A stretch of DNA of 64,000 bases, taken from contig VXAA01001303.1 of assembly GCA_013399115.1 (NCBI GenBank), forward strand, positions 507,847 through 571,846, written 5' to 3'. The first letter of the stretch is position 1, and every line of letters starts with the position of its first letter. Made by a program: the position numbers and the translations under genes. The notes beneath the pieces were generated by a model. The model saw only the letters and a list, made by a program, of their open reading frames with translations. It made no database searches and was not told the DNA's origin. Positions 1-64,000 of this stretch are shown piece after piece. This stretch comes from Anseranas semipalmata. Lineage: Eukaryota; Chordata; Aves; Anseriformes; Anseranatidae.

Positions 1-385
1 ACTGGGATCACCTCCCCTCTCCTCACATCAGCAGTTACTCATGAGCAATCAGTAGGATACATGCTAGCTCTCATTCACACCTACATCAAATGTAAATTGC
101 TGCCCAGCATAAGGAAAGCCTTATGTTCATTCCAGTGGTAACACAAGCCTAATGCAACAATATTCATCAGTTGATTATAATTACTGGCTAACACCATAGA
201 TTTATTCAAGTAAGACTTCATTATTCATCCACCAGGAAAATAAAAAAAAGAATTAACATGTTTGCTATGGCCCATGACATATAACTCAGCAGATATGCCC
301 TAATAAATCATTCCATGTTTCAGAGCTAGTTTTCCTCGCTAACAAGGTTGATCCTTCCAACCCCTATCTTTTTTTTTCACTCTAG

Positions 386-7598
<7,213 letters not shown>

Positions 7599-8850
7599 CT
7601 GACTTGTGGAGTACACCATAATGCCACCATTATGAGGAATAATTGATCTCTTAATTGAGTTATTTTTTTGGTTTCATTCTCAAATGCCTGACATGCCACC
7701 ACATCTTGTTTGAGCTATAACTGCAGCGGGTAGATGAAAAGGGATGACTTGGGATACACGTTATTTCCTTAGAAACTTAGCAATTCCATTTTCACTATGT
7801 TTCCAGATACCAAAACCTCACTCTTCTGTTGAGGATGAGAGTCAGAAAACTTAAACACCTTATTGATTTTATGGTATAAAAACAAACAAACTAAAAGAAA
7901 AAGAACTTTTCTTTTAGACAATGGCATTTCCCATTTATGCTGTATATGGAGCTCAAATACACTGCCATGCTTCAGGATTACACAGGTTATTTTTAAAAGC
8001 CAACAAGACTTCATGGAGAACAAGAATTTAATTGGTAGCAAGCAAACAACATTTACAGCTTGTCCTAAGTTCCAGGCAGAACAAATTCAGCCTTTTGCGA
8101 ACGTCTTAAGGACTGCTCACCTGAGCGCTGTTCTTACACAGATGTGGTGGACTCCAAGGCAGCAGCTGGATCTAGTCATCCAAAGTACAAAAACGCTGGG
8201 GGAGTAGGGAAGAGACAGTGGGATGCCACTAAGCGCGAGAGCACACGGCTGCCTCGGGGCTGCCTGTTGTCACAGCTGGTGATCAGATCCGCATCCGCTT
8301 GGATGGGACCTGCGTGAATCGTGCTGTGTGGAAGGCTGACAGCTTAGACACAGGCTTGCTGAACACTGAGCTGGTGGTGGGCAGCAGAACATCATTCATT
8401 GCGTTTGAAGGTTGGAGCAGCCCTGCTGCCAAACACTGGTTGGTCACAGTGGAGCGTGTGCGAACTCTTGATACCGGTATTTCCTAATTGAATTTGGTCG
8501 TGAGGAATTTGTGTGGCAGTGTCCTCCTCCGATCCCTGATCCATTCCTGGATTTCTCCTTGAGTGCAAGTTTACCTCCTGTGCATGCCACCCTCGCACTG
8601 CAGAACCTCTGGCACGGTGAATCTTTCAGATGTTATTCTAACAAACCAAAAGGGCAGCCTGAAGGAAAGCCTTCCCGGGCTTCCCACAGTGCCGGGGCGC
8701 TGCTGTCAGAGCTGCCCCCAAGTCTCTCCTCAGGGATCGCAACAAGAAAATGTGACAAACAAATCACACCGCGAGATACTGCTGTTTACCATGACTTGTT
8801 AAAGCATTTCATTTTCTAGAAAGCCGAAATAAAAATAGAATCAAGTATTA
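7599..8850 (+). other. ABCC6: Probable ABCC6 3' UTR
   Basis: Sequence between the ABCC6 stop and the first good downstream polyadenylation signal on the plus strand (8828-8833). The extent is inferred from that signal alone. Several ORFs of 60-115 codons here show no family resemblance and overlap on both strands. Confidence 0.5.
8828..8833 (+). terminator. Candidate ABCC6 polyadenylation signal AATAAA
   Basis: First canonical AATAAA on the plus strand downstream of the ABCC6 stop, about 1.23 kb after it, followed by a variant ATTAAA about 15 bp further on. Placement rests on the hexamer and position only. Confidence 0.45.
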
Positions 8851-11800
8851 AAGTGTCTCGAATCAGGATTAATGGCGGAGGGGGTGGGAGAACCTGAACC
8901 AGCCAGGGTCAACCCAGACCAGCAAAACCCAGCAGTTTCTTCTCCGACAGCTGTTCAGTAGCCTCTTCACCCACGTTAAGAGCAGCTAACAATTTCTGGT
9001 GGACAATTGCTTAAGATATCGAAGTCCAATGCCTGCTGCCATACTGGTGTTAAAATACTAGGAAAGAAGTGCTTTAAGTGGTTAAATAGAGTACCTTACT
9101 GGAGGGCAGAGCCAAAAAGATTCAAACAGGTGAGTCATAAGTACCCTAAAGGTTTCTCAGTGGATCTCAAACCAGGAGCATTTAAAACTAGTGAGATGTA
9201 AGGTAGGTGTTTTAACTGCAGTCAAAAAGAAACAGAAGTGCTGGTGTTGCTGGGCAGTTCTGAAACAGACATCTTTTTACATACTGCAATCTCTGGTATA
9301 AACATCTTTTAAATACTCACTTTCCGTTCCTAAGTTGGTAACGAAGAAAAGTCAACAGGAGAAAATAATCAAAACATACTTTCACACTGGTAATCTTTGA
9401 ACAGGCGCTGTTTAGCTGTTGGCTTGCACAACCTAACAGCAAGCAAAAATACCATCAGCTTTCACACATAAAGCTGTGCTGAAAGGGCAAAAGAAAAGGG
9501 ATTCCCAAAATAATGTGACCAAAAAAAAGACCAACCCATGTTTCAAATGAGTAAGAGTCCCCCCAGCTTTATGTCCAAGTGGTACTGTAAGTGACAAATG
9601 AGAAACAAGTCTCACAAAAAAAGGCTTTTTGTTTTTATTCTTTTGAACAGAATGAGCTCTTCTAGAATGCAAGATATATTCCACGTTGCAGCAAACAATG
9701 TCAGCCAGGATATATCAACATGCATCAAAATCTGATACACTAAATTCACGTTTTCTTTTTTATATTAACATATTTACTGTAAATATATTAATACGTTAAT
9801 AACACCAACACTAGCTTCACAGGGGCTGCAGTGGCACACACATTATTGCTGTAAGATAGAAGATACACCAAGCTGAGCTGATTTCAAGTGAAGATACAGA
9901 TCCTCACATTATAACGAACAGACCAGAACACAACGGTTTGAGAGAAAGATGAGAGTTTTGCTTTGAAAGATGAAGACTTTTCAGAGACTGGAAGAAATGT
10001 TCCATAGAGCACAGAGCATTGAATGAACTGGAAAGGCAGAGAGCCTTTCCCTAAATATGATCAAGGATGTTAAGTCTGGCCGCCTACTTTTGGGTCTGAT
10101 AGGTAAATCAGCAGATTTTGCACAAAATACACATAAATAGCCAGCAACGTAGCCAAATAAGAGTTCCAGTTTATCAGCTGAAATAAATGAAACAAATTTT
10201 TTATCTCTTTTACCTCCTCCCCCCCCCTCCCCCCNTGAAGATCGTGCTGGTGGGCAGGTGGTTCTCACCAGGAGGGGACCTGCAGATGAGGATGGGATGA
10301 ACTTAGTCCATACCACAGCGATACACTGCAGGGGATTCCTGTTCTACAGCAGCTGGGGGTGAAGGCGCCCAGCTCCCACCCTTCACAAGGACCAAGCTGT
10401 TCATTAAGACACACCCTCCCGGTGCAGTTTGCATTTCCTCCCGTCCTTTAAGTGCTGGCCTTTGCTTTGCAGCATAAAGGAAAATAGGTGCATCAAAGCA
10501 CATACGTGTCAAAGAAAACAGATGTTTGCTACGTGACTCTGAGCTCAGCTTCTGGAATTCAGTGTCACACCCATTAATTGACTAGCGCCTTTTTAAAAAA
10601 GAAAAAAAAAAAAAAAAAAAAAAACAACTGACGGCTAGAGCAGGAAGGCTCATTGCCCTGGGCTGTAATCTCCCCAATCCCTGCTGGATGGCGCCAAACT
10701 CTTTTGTATCAGATGTCACATGCCATCATGCTAGATTTCACTCACCCACGTCTTGAAAGTGTCCCAAGTACCAAATGAGCATTAGGGAGACTCACAACAG
10801 TGAGATGGTACACAAGCACAACAATGAAAACAGATTAAATAAGGAAAACGTACCGGCTTTAATGCCAATTTCAAAGACCTTACCTTGCAGCAAGCTGTAT
10901 CATTTTCCGCAATTGCTCCCCATGGCAGTGCCTGCAGGGATCAATACATGGACTCCTTTCCTAGCTGAAACTGGGTCTCCCACAGCTGCACTGCTCCTGC
11001 CTTAAGGCACCCCAAAGACTACACGACACTGCTTGTGTACACAGGGTCTGTGGGAAGAACACTGTATTTGTTATCTTTGTGTGCAGTAAGGGTTAATTTA
11101 CGCTGATCCTCATGATGCATAATGCAATTTTGTTCAAGTTACATTCAGACAAGATATTCATGTGTAATCAGGATCATGAATCAATGCAGCAACAGCACAA
11201 AGCAAAGAGAAAGGTCTCTGCTCCAGAGGTGGGGCAGAACGATTTGTGCTAGCAAGTGTATAAATATATAAAACTGGGAGAACAGTGACGCATATTACTA
11301 ACATCACTGAAAAAGAACAAGACAAACACACACAACAAGCAGTCGTCTGACCCCCTGGTGCACCGTGTATACACTTATCTGCAAAATACAGACAGCCTTT
11401 TGGACACACAGTGCCCTGAATGATCACGTGCAGCCCATGAATAGGGCTGAGAATACCCTGCGACACCTTCTAGTGTACCCAGCTTGACACAGCAAATGCA
11501 GTTTAAGTCATTTTTACATGCACAACTCCAGTGCAAACGCTTTACGCAGCAGAAACTTAATTCTGCAAGCTCTGTGTCTCAAACAGACCTTGCTCCTGAG
11601 CAGTTCCGTTGCTTTCACAGGACTTACATAAATACGCTTGGCTTGTAAATCTCAGTTAATCAGCATGCATTTAAACGCCGGTAGGAACTGTTCAGTGTGC
11701 GTTAGGAACTCTGTTCCGTACTAACCCATTTGCTCCAGTCTTTCCACCCTTTCATCCATCACAAGGCTGCATAAGCGTTGGGTGATTTGAAAAACCCAAA

Positions 11801-12453
11801 CCTACCACTCCTCCCAAACCACTCCTTGCCCATCCCACTTCCATGGTGGAAGTTAACAGGAAGCCACCACCCAGGAGGTGCAGCAAACAGAGGACATGGA
11901 CACCAGGGACAAAGGATCTTCTCCACAGCACCAGTGAATCCTCCTGTACTGATCTATTGTTATTACCCGTCTGCTCAGCAAACCGCAGTACTTGAATTAC
12001 AAAATAAACCTGAGATGGGATCCACCCTACCACAGCACACCATTATTTGCATTCAAGGTTTCTTAGCCACTTCAACAACCCCAAGCATCAGTCCTCGCAA
12101 GCCTGGCTAGTCTCAGCAGTACCAGTAATTTCTATTTTTAAACAAACAAACAAAAAAACCTGGCATAGCTAAGCCTTTGTCAAATACAAAGCAAGAAATG
12201 ACACATCACATTATCTTTCAAACTTTTTTTTTTACTGCAAGTTCTTTGCAAGTATTTGTATAGTCATTACAAAAAATAACAAAGAATATTTCAGTCTATT
12301 CAATTTCAGAGTCATAATTTACAAAAAAATAAATAGCTTTACTCTAAAGAAAACAATTGTCTAGCATTAAGGTCAGCAACATCAAGTCCACATTCTCAGA
12401 GTACTGAATATTTGGGTCCACCTGGCTTAGTTTGCCTTCTTCCAGCATTTTCC
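8851..12453. other. Intergenic gap between converging ABCC6 and ABCC1
   Basis: Unique-looking sequence with homopolymer tracts: a C-rich run with one ambiguous base near 10235, poly-A at about 10602-10624, and (AAAC)n-like stretches near 12140. No tRNA, conserved exon or retroelement was recognised. Distal minus-strand polyadenylation hexamers exist (for example TTTATT on the plus strand at 9634-9639), so part of this may be ABCC1 3' UTR. Confidence 0.5.
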
Positions 12454-13648
12454 TTTAATATAAGACTAATTAGAACATGAGAAACACAACTTTTTTTTTT
12501 TTCCATAAAAAACTGAACATTCAACAAAGATCTTGAAAATCCAACTCCACTGCTAATTGAATTATTAGACCTCTCTGACACACAACTTTAAAAACAGTAA
12601 AAACAGTTCTTTGCTTTTTGTTTTTGGGGGGGTTTGTTTGTTTTGTCTTGTTTTGTTTTTTTATCTACTATAACAGAACAGTTTCCCAGAAGACTTAAGA
12701 GTCAACAGCAGCAGCATGAAGGGCATGTTTCTTTGATATAAGGCTAATGGTCCTTGATGTGGCAGAGCTTTTATTAAAGCACAGAACTCCCAAAGCCAAG
12801 GGTATTACAATCAGTACTACATTGAGCCTGCAACCTCTGCTCAAGCAAATCCTCACTTCTCAGTCTAGTCCCCACAGGCGTAACCAGGATTCTCCACCCC
12901 AGTCAGAATTCCTGAGTGAACTGGGCGTAAAATCAGGTGCTGCATACTGCAACACACCAACTGCTGCAAGAATTTCGTTTGGGAGTGATTGTCATTCCAA
13001 ACATGCTTAAATACTGTTTTGAAGTTGACTGTGCTTTTTCACATCAGCACTACTGACATAGTATAGTGAACTTGCTGCTATACACTGTAAACACATATGA
13101 AACCTTTGGGAGAATGCATAAAAGCATTAACCATGTACAGTAAATGCCATAATGAGAAAATCTGGCACACACATTATTTCACAAAAAGAAAATCTTTGGA
13201 CTATAGAACCATATGCCACAAAATGTTCCAAGTGCATCCCACAATAGATGGCTCATCAAATGAGGAATCAGCAAACAAGCAAATAGCTAGCATTTGTAAA
13301 AATACTTTAAACAAAAAGGGGCTTCAGAACATAAGAATAGATGAAAAGAAAAAGCTTTTCTGAACTTCTCTGAACCACTCCACCTTGCACTTGAGCATAT
13401 AATGACGGATGTCAGGCAAGAACTAAAAGTCTCTGAAGTGTTTTTGCACAGTGTATGTGCTTCTCTTAAAGCTGGCTAAAATCAATACAAAGGAGAAGAA
13501 AAAAATATTGCATTTTTACGTTACTTCCATTGCTGTGCTCTGGCTGACTTCATTAGGTCTGAAACTGAACTGTACAATTCACACCGGCTCGGGGGAAGTT
13601 AGAGTTCTCTGAATGTATCATCTCCCTCTTCCCCATCATGTTCAAATC
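12454..13648 (-). other. ABCC1: Probable ABCC1 3' UTR
   Basis: AT-rich sequence immediately downstream of the ABCC1 stop codon on the minus strand. Candidate polyadenylation signals are AATAAA at 12770-12775 and ATTAAA at 12454-12459 (minus strand). The 3' end is not determined from sequence alone. Confidence 0.45.
12770..12775 (-). terminator. Candidate ABCC1 polyadenylation signal AATAAA
   Basis: Plus-strand TTTATT, i.e. AATAAA on the minus strand, about 0.88 kb after the ABCC1 stop. It is the nearest canonical hexamer I found. Confidence 0.4.
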
Positions 13649-59789
<46,141 letters not shown>

Positions 59790-60697
59790 ATGTCCACACC
59801 AAACGGTTTTCATGCAGGTTCACCCGAGAGGAGATGCAGGTTCCCCTGCAGACTGGAGTGCCCACCAGCCCCTGGAGCATGTTTCCCAGTTAATGTCTGT
59901 CTGAAAGGTGCTCAGGCCACTCCACAGCAGAAGTTCCCCTGTAGCCGGTGGAGAGGCCCGTGGTGGAGCAGGCCGTCCCCCTGCAGCCCATGGGTACCAC
60001 ACGGAGCAGATCTCCACGCTGCAGCCATGGAGGAGCCCACGTGCAGCAGGTGGAGGAGGCCTGAAGGAGGCTGCGGCCCATGGGAGCCCCCGCGGGAGCA
60101 GGCCCCGGGCTGGAGCTGCAGCCTGTGGAGAGGAGCCCATGCAGGAGCAGGAGGCCTGGCGGGAGCTGCTGCCCGTGCAGGACGTGTGCTGGAGCGGTTT
60201 GGTCCTGAGGGACGGACCCGGTGGCATGGACCCATACTGGAGTGGTTCTCGAAGAGCTGCTGTCTGTGGGAAGCCCACACAGGATCAGTTCGGGAAGGAC
60301 GGCATCCCGTGGGAAGGACCCCACGTGGAGCAGGGGCAGAGAGTGACCATAAGGGAGCGGCGGGGACGCAGCGTTAGGGACTGACCACAGCCCCCATTCC
60401 CCTTCGCTGGACGGGGGGAGGAGGTAGCAGAAGGTGGATGGAGAAGGTGTTCTCAGTTTGCTTTTAGCTTTCACTGCTCCAGTCTGTTAGCAATAGGCAA
60501 TAAATTATATTAATCTCCTTTATGCTAAGTTTGTTTTGCCCATGACGGTGATTAGTGAGTGACCTTCCTGTCCTCATCTCAACCCACAAGCTTTTTTTTT
60601 TTTTCCCATTATATTTTCTCCCCCTGTTCCTTTGAGGAGAGAGAGTGAGAGAGCAGTGTGGTGGAGTTTAGCTACGTACCAGTGTTAAATCACACCA
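59790..60697 (+). mobile_element. Solo LTR-like insertion (avian endogenous retrovirus)
   Basis: A GC-rich block (about 59.82-60.37 kb) with imperfect short repeats such as gagcccatgcaggagcagg stands out from the AT-rich intron. It is followed by a polyadenylation signal AATAAA at 60499-60504, a T/G-rich stretch, a pyrimidine-rich segment and a terminal gttaaatcacacca edge at about 60.69 kb. This U3-R-U5-like order and the match of its last 150 bp to the 32.88-kb fragment support an LTR. No gag, pol or env is present. The left edge is approximate. Open frames of 120-195 codons on both strands arise from GC-rich stop depletion. Confidence 0.7.
60499..60504 (+). terminator. AATAAA within the LTR
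   Basis: Canonical polyadenylation hexamer in the context ggcaataaattat, followed by a T/G-rich stretch (gtttgttttgccc) about 25 bp on; it sets the plus orientation of the LTR. Confidence 0.6.
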
Positions 60698-63600
60698 TTT
60701 CAAAAGAAAGGCATTCCTTAAATTCTGCACGGGGAATACCACAGCGTTATGATGTTCAATCCCAGCTGGAAGACATGTCAATCTCATCGTGAAACCAACA
60801 TGCATTCATACTCAAATTACAACGTTCAGTTACAGAAGTCTAGACTAGTTCTGCCACTTTAAGGTACATGCTTCTCCTTTGCTTTACATAAACCCAGTTT
60901 CAGATTTTTTTTTTCCTCAGCACAAGACAAAATTCTGTAAAAATCAATGCAGAAACATTCACTGAAGCAGACCTTTGTATCTAATAGTCATGAATTAGCA
61001 AAACTATTTTTTTTTTCCCCGACTAGAGTACTAGAAGTGATTTTAGCAAGTTCTATTAAAGCAATAAGTTGTCCCATTTTCACATCTCAAAACTTAAAAA
61101 CCATTTTCACTCTGGTGGATCACGTAACACTTCTATTTTGAAGAGCACATCAAATGACAGAGATCCAAGTATGCATTAAAAGCCTACACAAACTAGCAGC
61201 CTCCTGCAATGCAGAAGGAGGAAGGAAAAAAGGGAGTTAGTTCTATAGTTATTAGACGGTATAGTTTGGAAGCAGCCTTTAGATTGAACAATGACTACAG
61301 GTACCCACAGGAGAAGACTCACAGAGTGACCCTTGTTCCTTTCTTGGTGGATGTTTGGATGATCTACTGCTGGCTTACTTTTAGTTTAGTCCAAAAAACC
61401 CACATCCCAGATTTTAAGTGTTTGGTTTTTTCTTTGCTCCTTTAAAGTTTCCCAGAATAGCAAACGGGTATTTTTAAAATTGTCTGACCTATTTCTCAGT
61501 TTCTCAGTTTTCATTCTAGAAAGTTTTCATTTCCATCTCCAGCACTGTGGTTGAAAAAATACCAGTACACAACAGCTTTTGTGCCAAGTAGCATGTTTTC
61601 TCCTAAGGCACAAAAAGGCTTCGTATCATATTTGAAGTGAAACCCTCTATCTCCAAGAGCACAAAAAATGCTTGGTGTTCGCTGGAATCATGTGGATCTA
61701 TTCACAGGTAAACCACTTATTTAACTGTGCCTGAACCCTAGGAAAATAAAGAACAAGTTATATTAATTCCTGTCTAAAATTTCAGGAACAGGCAAAATAA
61801 AAACATTGGCAGTAGAAATGTAAGACAAAGTCACAACACAAAAGATTGGTTATTCCGCTGCTGTTGAGGGAAGGAGGACTGCAGGCAAGCTGTATACCTC
61901 CGGTGTGTCTAGTCTGAGGAATAACAAGATTTGACACTTGCCAGGACCTTGAGCCTGGCAGCCTCTCTCCGGGCAGCCAGGAAAGGCTGCTAAGTGAACA
62001 GCCACCGGCCGCCTGTTCTCACATCAATAATCCTACTTGACCCACAGCACATTTTAAAATTCTCACTGGCAGAAATGGAGAGACCAAAATTGCTCAGTTT
62101 CATGCCTGCTGTGCGCAAATGTGCTAGAGATGCAGGCTGCCAGCCACACTGTTAAACCCACCTGAATGAACCAGCTGTGACTGAAAAATGACTTCAACAT
62201 TACTATGCACCTATGTAAAAAATGAAATTACAAAACCACAATGGAATCTTAATATCAAGGTCAACATGCCTTCAAATGGAGTTTGATACTGACATCAGTG
62301 TGTACTCACTACTTAAATATCGCTTACAGAAGAACTGGCTCCTTTGTAATACCAAGATATGGTTTCTCAATCTTATTTTCCTAGCAGCAATATTTTTGTT
62401 TTGTTTTGTTTAATGCAATGCTTACATTTAGTAGACTGCAAGTAATTAGCTCTCTCTGGCACCAACACTGTTATTTCTGCCGACAGCTTTCGTTATAACA
62501 GTATCAGTATCACCACTTTCTTATCGAAATAGGAAGTCTCACAATCTGACAGCTCTAGATATCAAACAAAAAAATTCCTCAGTATAGCACCCATACAATC
62601 CACGAGCTGACTCAACCATTCCCCTCCAGTCTGCCACAAGCACATCAGCCTTAAGCCTACACTATCTAGGACAGCAAATATCCTGCCCGCCTGCCTCTCC
62701 TCAGAGTGAAGCCTTTCCTGATCTGGCTAAGCATACAACCTCAGAAGAGCTAGCACCAGGGAACAACACGGGGTGGAGAAAGCACCTCTCCCTTTAAGGC
62801 TGCTTTAATGGAACTCTGAACTTGCTTTGAAGGTATCCGATACCACCATTCTCCATCAAAACCAAAAGTAAAAGTGGTGACACTGTTGTTAACAGTAAAA
62901 ATTAAGAAAAACAATGAACTCCAAAGTGATCAAGATTTTGCAACAGGTTAGAAGAACCTCTGTTTTCAAGTCATGAACTTGAAAGAGCTCTTCAAAGTTA
63001 TTCAGCTTAGCAAGTAACTTTCATTAAATTCAGCCTTAGAAGTTTTGAAGAAAGACTGAAATAATATTCTTAAAGCACTGTAAATACATCATTTTTATTC
63101 CGTCGTTCACATTCCGCTGTCAGATAATGAAGCATGGACTGAAGCTCAGCATGTCTCTAAGACAGCATATTTTACTAGAGCCTACAACGAGCATAAACAC
63201 ACATGACCTTCACCAGCGTAACATTTGCCGTATTGTGCCAACTGTTCAGACTAAATCGCAAGAGGTGACAGGCTAATAAAAAAACAAGCATCAGATACTC
63301 ATACAAGAAAAAAAATTACTCCCAAACTCCCACAAAAAGCAGCAGAAATACCCACACCTGCCAATGAAATTACAACTGCAGCTGTCCTGTATGCTCAGTA
63401 ATAAGCACAGGAACTAGAAGCACACAATCACAATAGCCCTAACAGCAGCAAACTGAAAACAAAACCAGGTATATGACACTACAAGCAACCAGCACAGACT
63501 TCCTTCTATTTACGTGTTCATAAATCCTTTTAAAATACTACACACATTACATCAAAATTCTTTGGAAAGAGTACTTCTTGCATTAGAGGATCTAATGGCT

Positions 63601-64000
63601 CTAGAATCAATTCCAGATGAAGTCACATAACACGCAAGGACAAATGTATTTTTCCACCTTAGTTGATACTTATTTCCTCTAGTGTTTTTTTCTTAATAAA
63701 CACAAAGTTATCCAAAATGCATTGATCTCTGCTGAGACACAAACTGCAAGCTGAACGTCTACATTAAGTTAGCGCAGAAGGTAGAAGAATGTAGAAGAAA
63801 TTCTACTTTGCTGTGATGCACACAAAATAAGTTTATGTTGCATTTAAAGAAAGCTTTCAATATAATGTCAAAATCTATGAAGACCCATACTAACTGTAAG
63901 AAATAAATGGTTTACTGGTTTATGGCATCATCTAAGGGTATAGTCTGCAAGTAGGGAGTAGAAGAAAAAATTAAAATACTCATACAGATTCTACAATACC
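60698..64000 (-). other. ABCC1 intron 1, distal part in this window
   Basis: No exon with the expected short coding sequence (a Met-start of about 16 codons in a GC-rich setting) is seen, nor any promoter-like CpG island. Nothing else recognised. Confidence 0.55.

Noticed and set aside
8299..8819. Overlapping frames downstream of the ABCC6 stop (62-102 codons)
   Set aside because: Lie in the probable 3' UTR, overlap each other on both strands, and show no family similarity or splice structure.
59790..60384. Open frames of 120-195 codons on both strands in the GC-rich block
   Set aside because: They overlap in several frames on both strands, are rich in Trp, Gly, Pro and Arg as GC-rich repeats give, have no known domain, and lie inside an LTR-like element.

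Overview
This is a vertebrate genomic window from a bird. Its coding content is two tail-to-tail ABC-transporter genes of subfamily C, split into 40 confidently placed short exons with canonical GT-AG introns. The bird assignment rests on three CR1 retrotransposon fragments, LTR sequence that resembles LTRs common in songbird-type genomes (from memory, no search run), and encoded proteins close to avian/human MRP1. No bacterial, organellar or CRISPR features are present.

Layout. (1) 1-7598, plus strand: the last ten coding exons of an ABCC6 (MRP6) orthologue, encoding the second membrane domain and the second nucleotide-binding domain. The gene enters from the left edge. (2) 7599-13648: both 3' UTRs and the intergenic gap between the converging genes. 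(3) 13649-56972, minus strand: ABCC1 (MRP1) exons 2-31, read from right to left, with every exon junction in phase. (4) 56973-64000: ABCC1 intron 1. The short first coding exon, 48 bp in human, was not found and should lie beyond the right edge. The 30 recognised exons total 4530 bp. With a 48-bp first exon the product would be about 1525 residues, against 1531 in human.

The two genes are ancient paralogues. Their last ten coding exons have exactly the same lengths (208, 311, 200, 127, 102, 147, 159, 167, 195, 109 bp) and the same phases, in mirror orientation. ABCC1 is a plasma-membrane exporter of glutathione, glucuronate and sulfate conjugates such as leukotriene C4. ABCC6 is a mainly hepatic and renal transporter needed for ATP release and pyrophosphate-dependent control of mineralisation. 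They are neighbours by descent and do not form a pathway.

Points of most interest: a phase-compatible 45-bp candidate cassette exon in the ABCC1 linker (29530-29574), a perfect 22-bp GC-rich minisatellite in intron 30, two LTR-derived insertions in opposite orientations, weak donor sites at the same position (after exon 22) in both paralogues, and loss of one of the two N-terminal glycosylation sequons known in human MRP1. I found no previously undescribed multi-gene system here.
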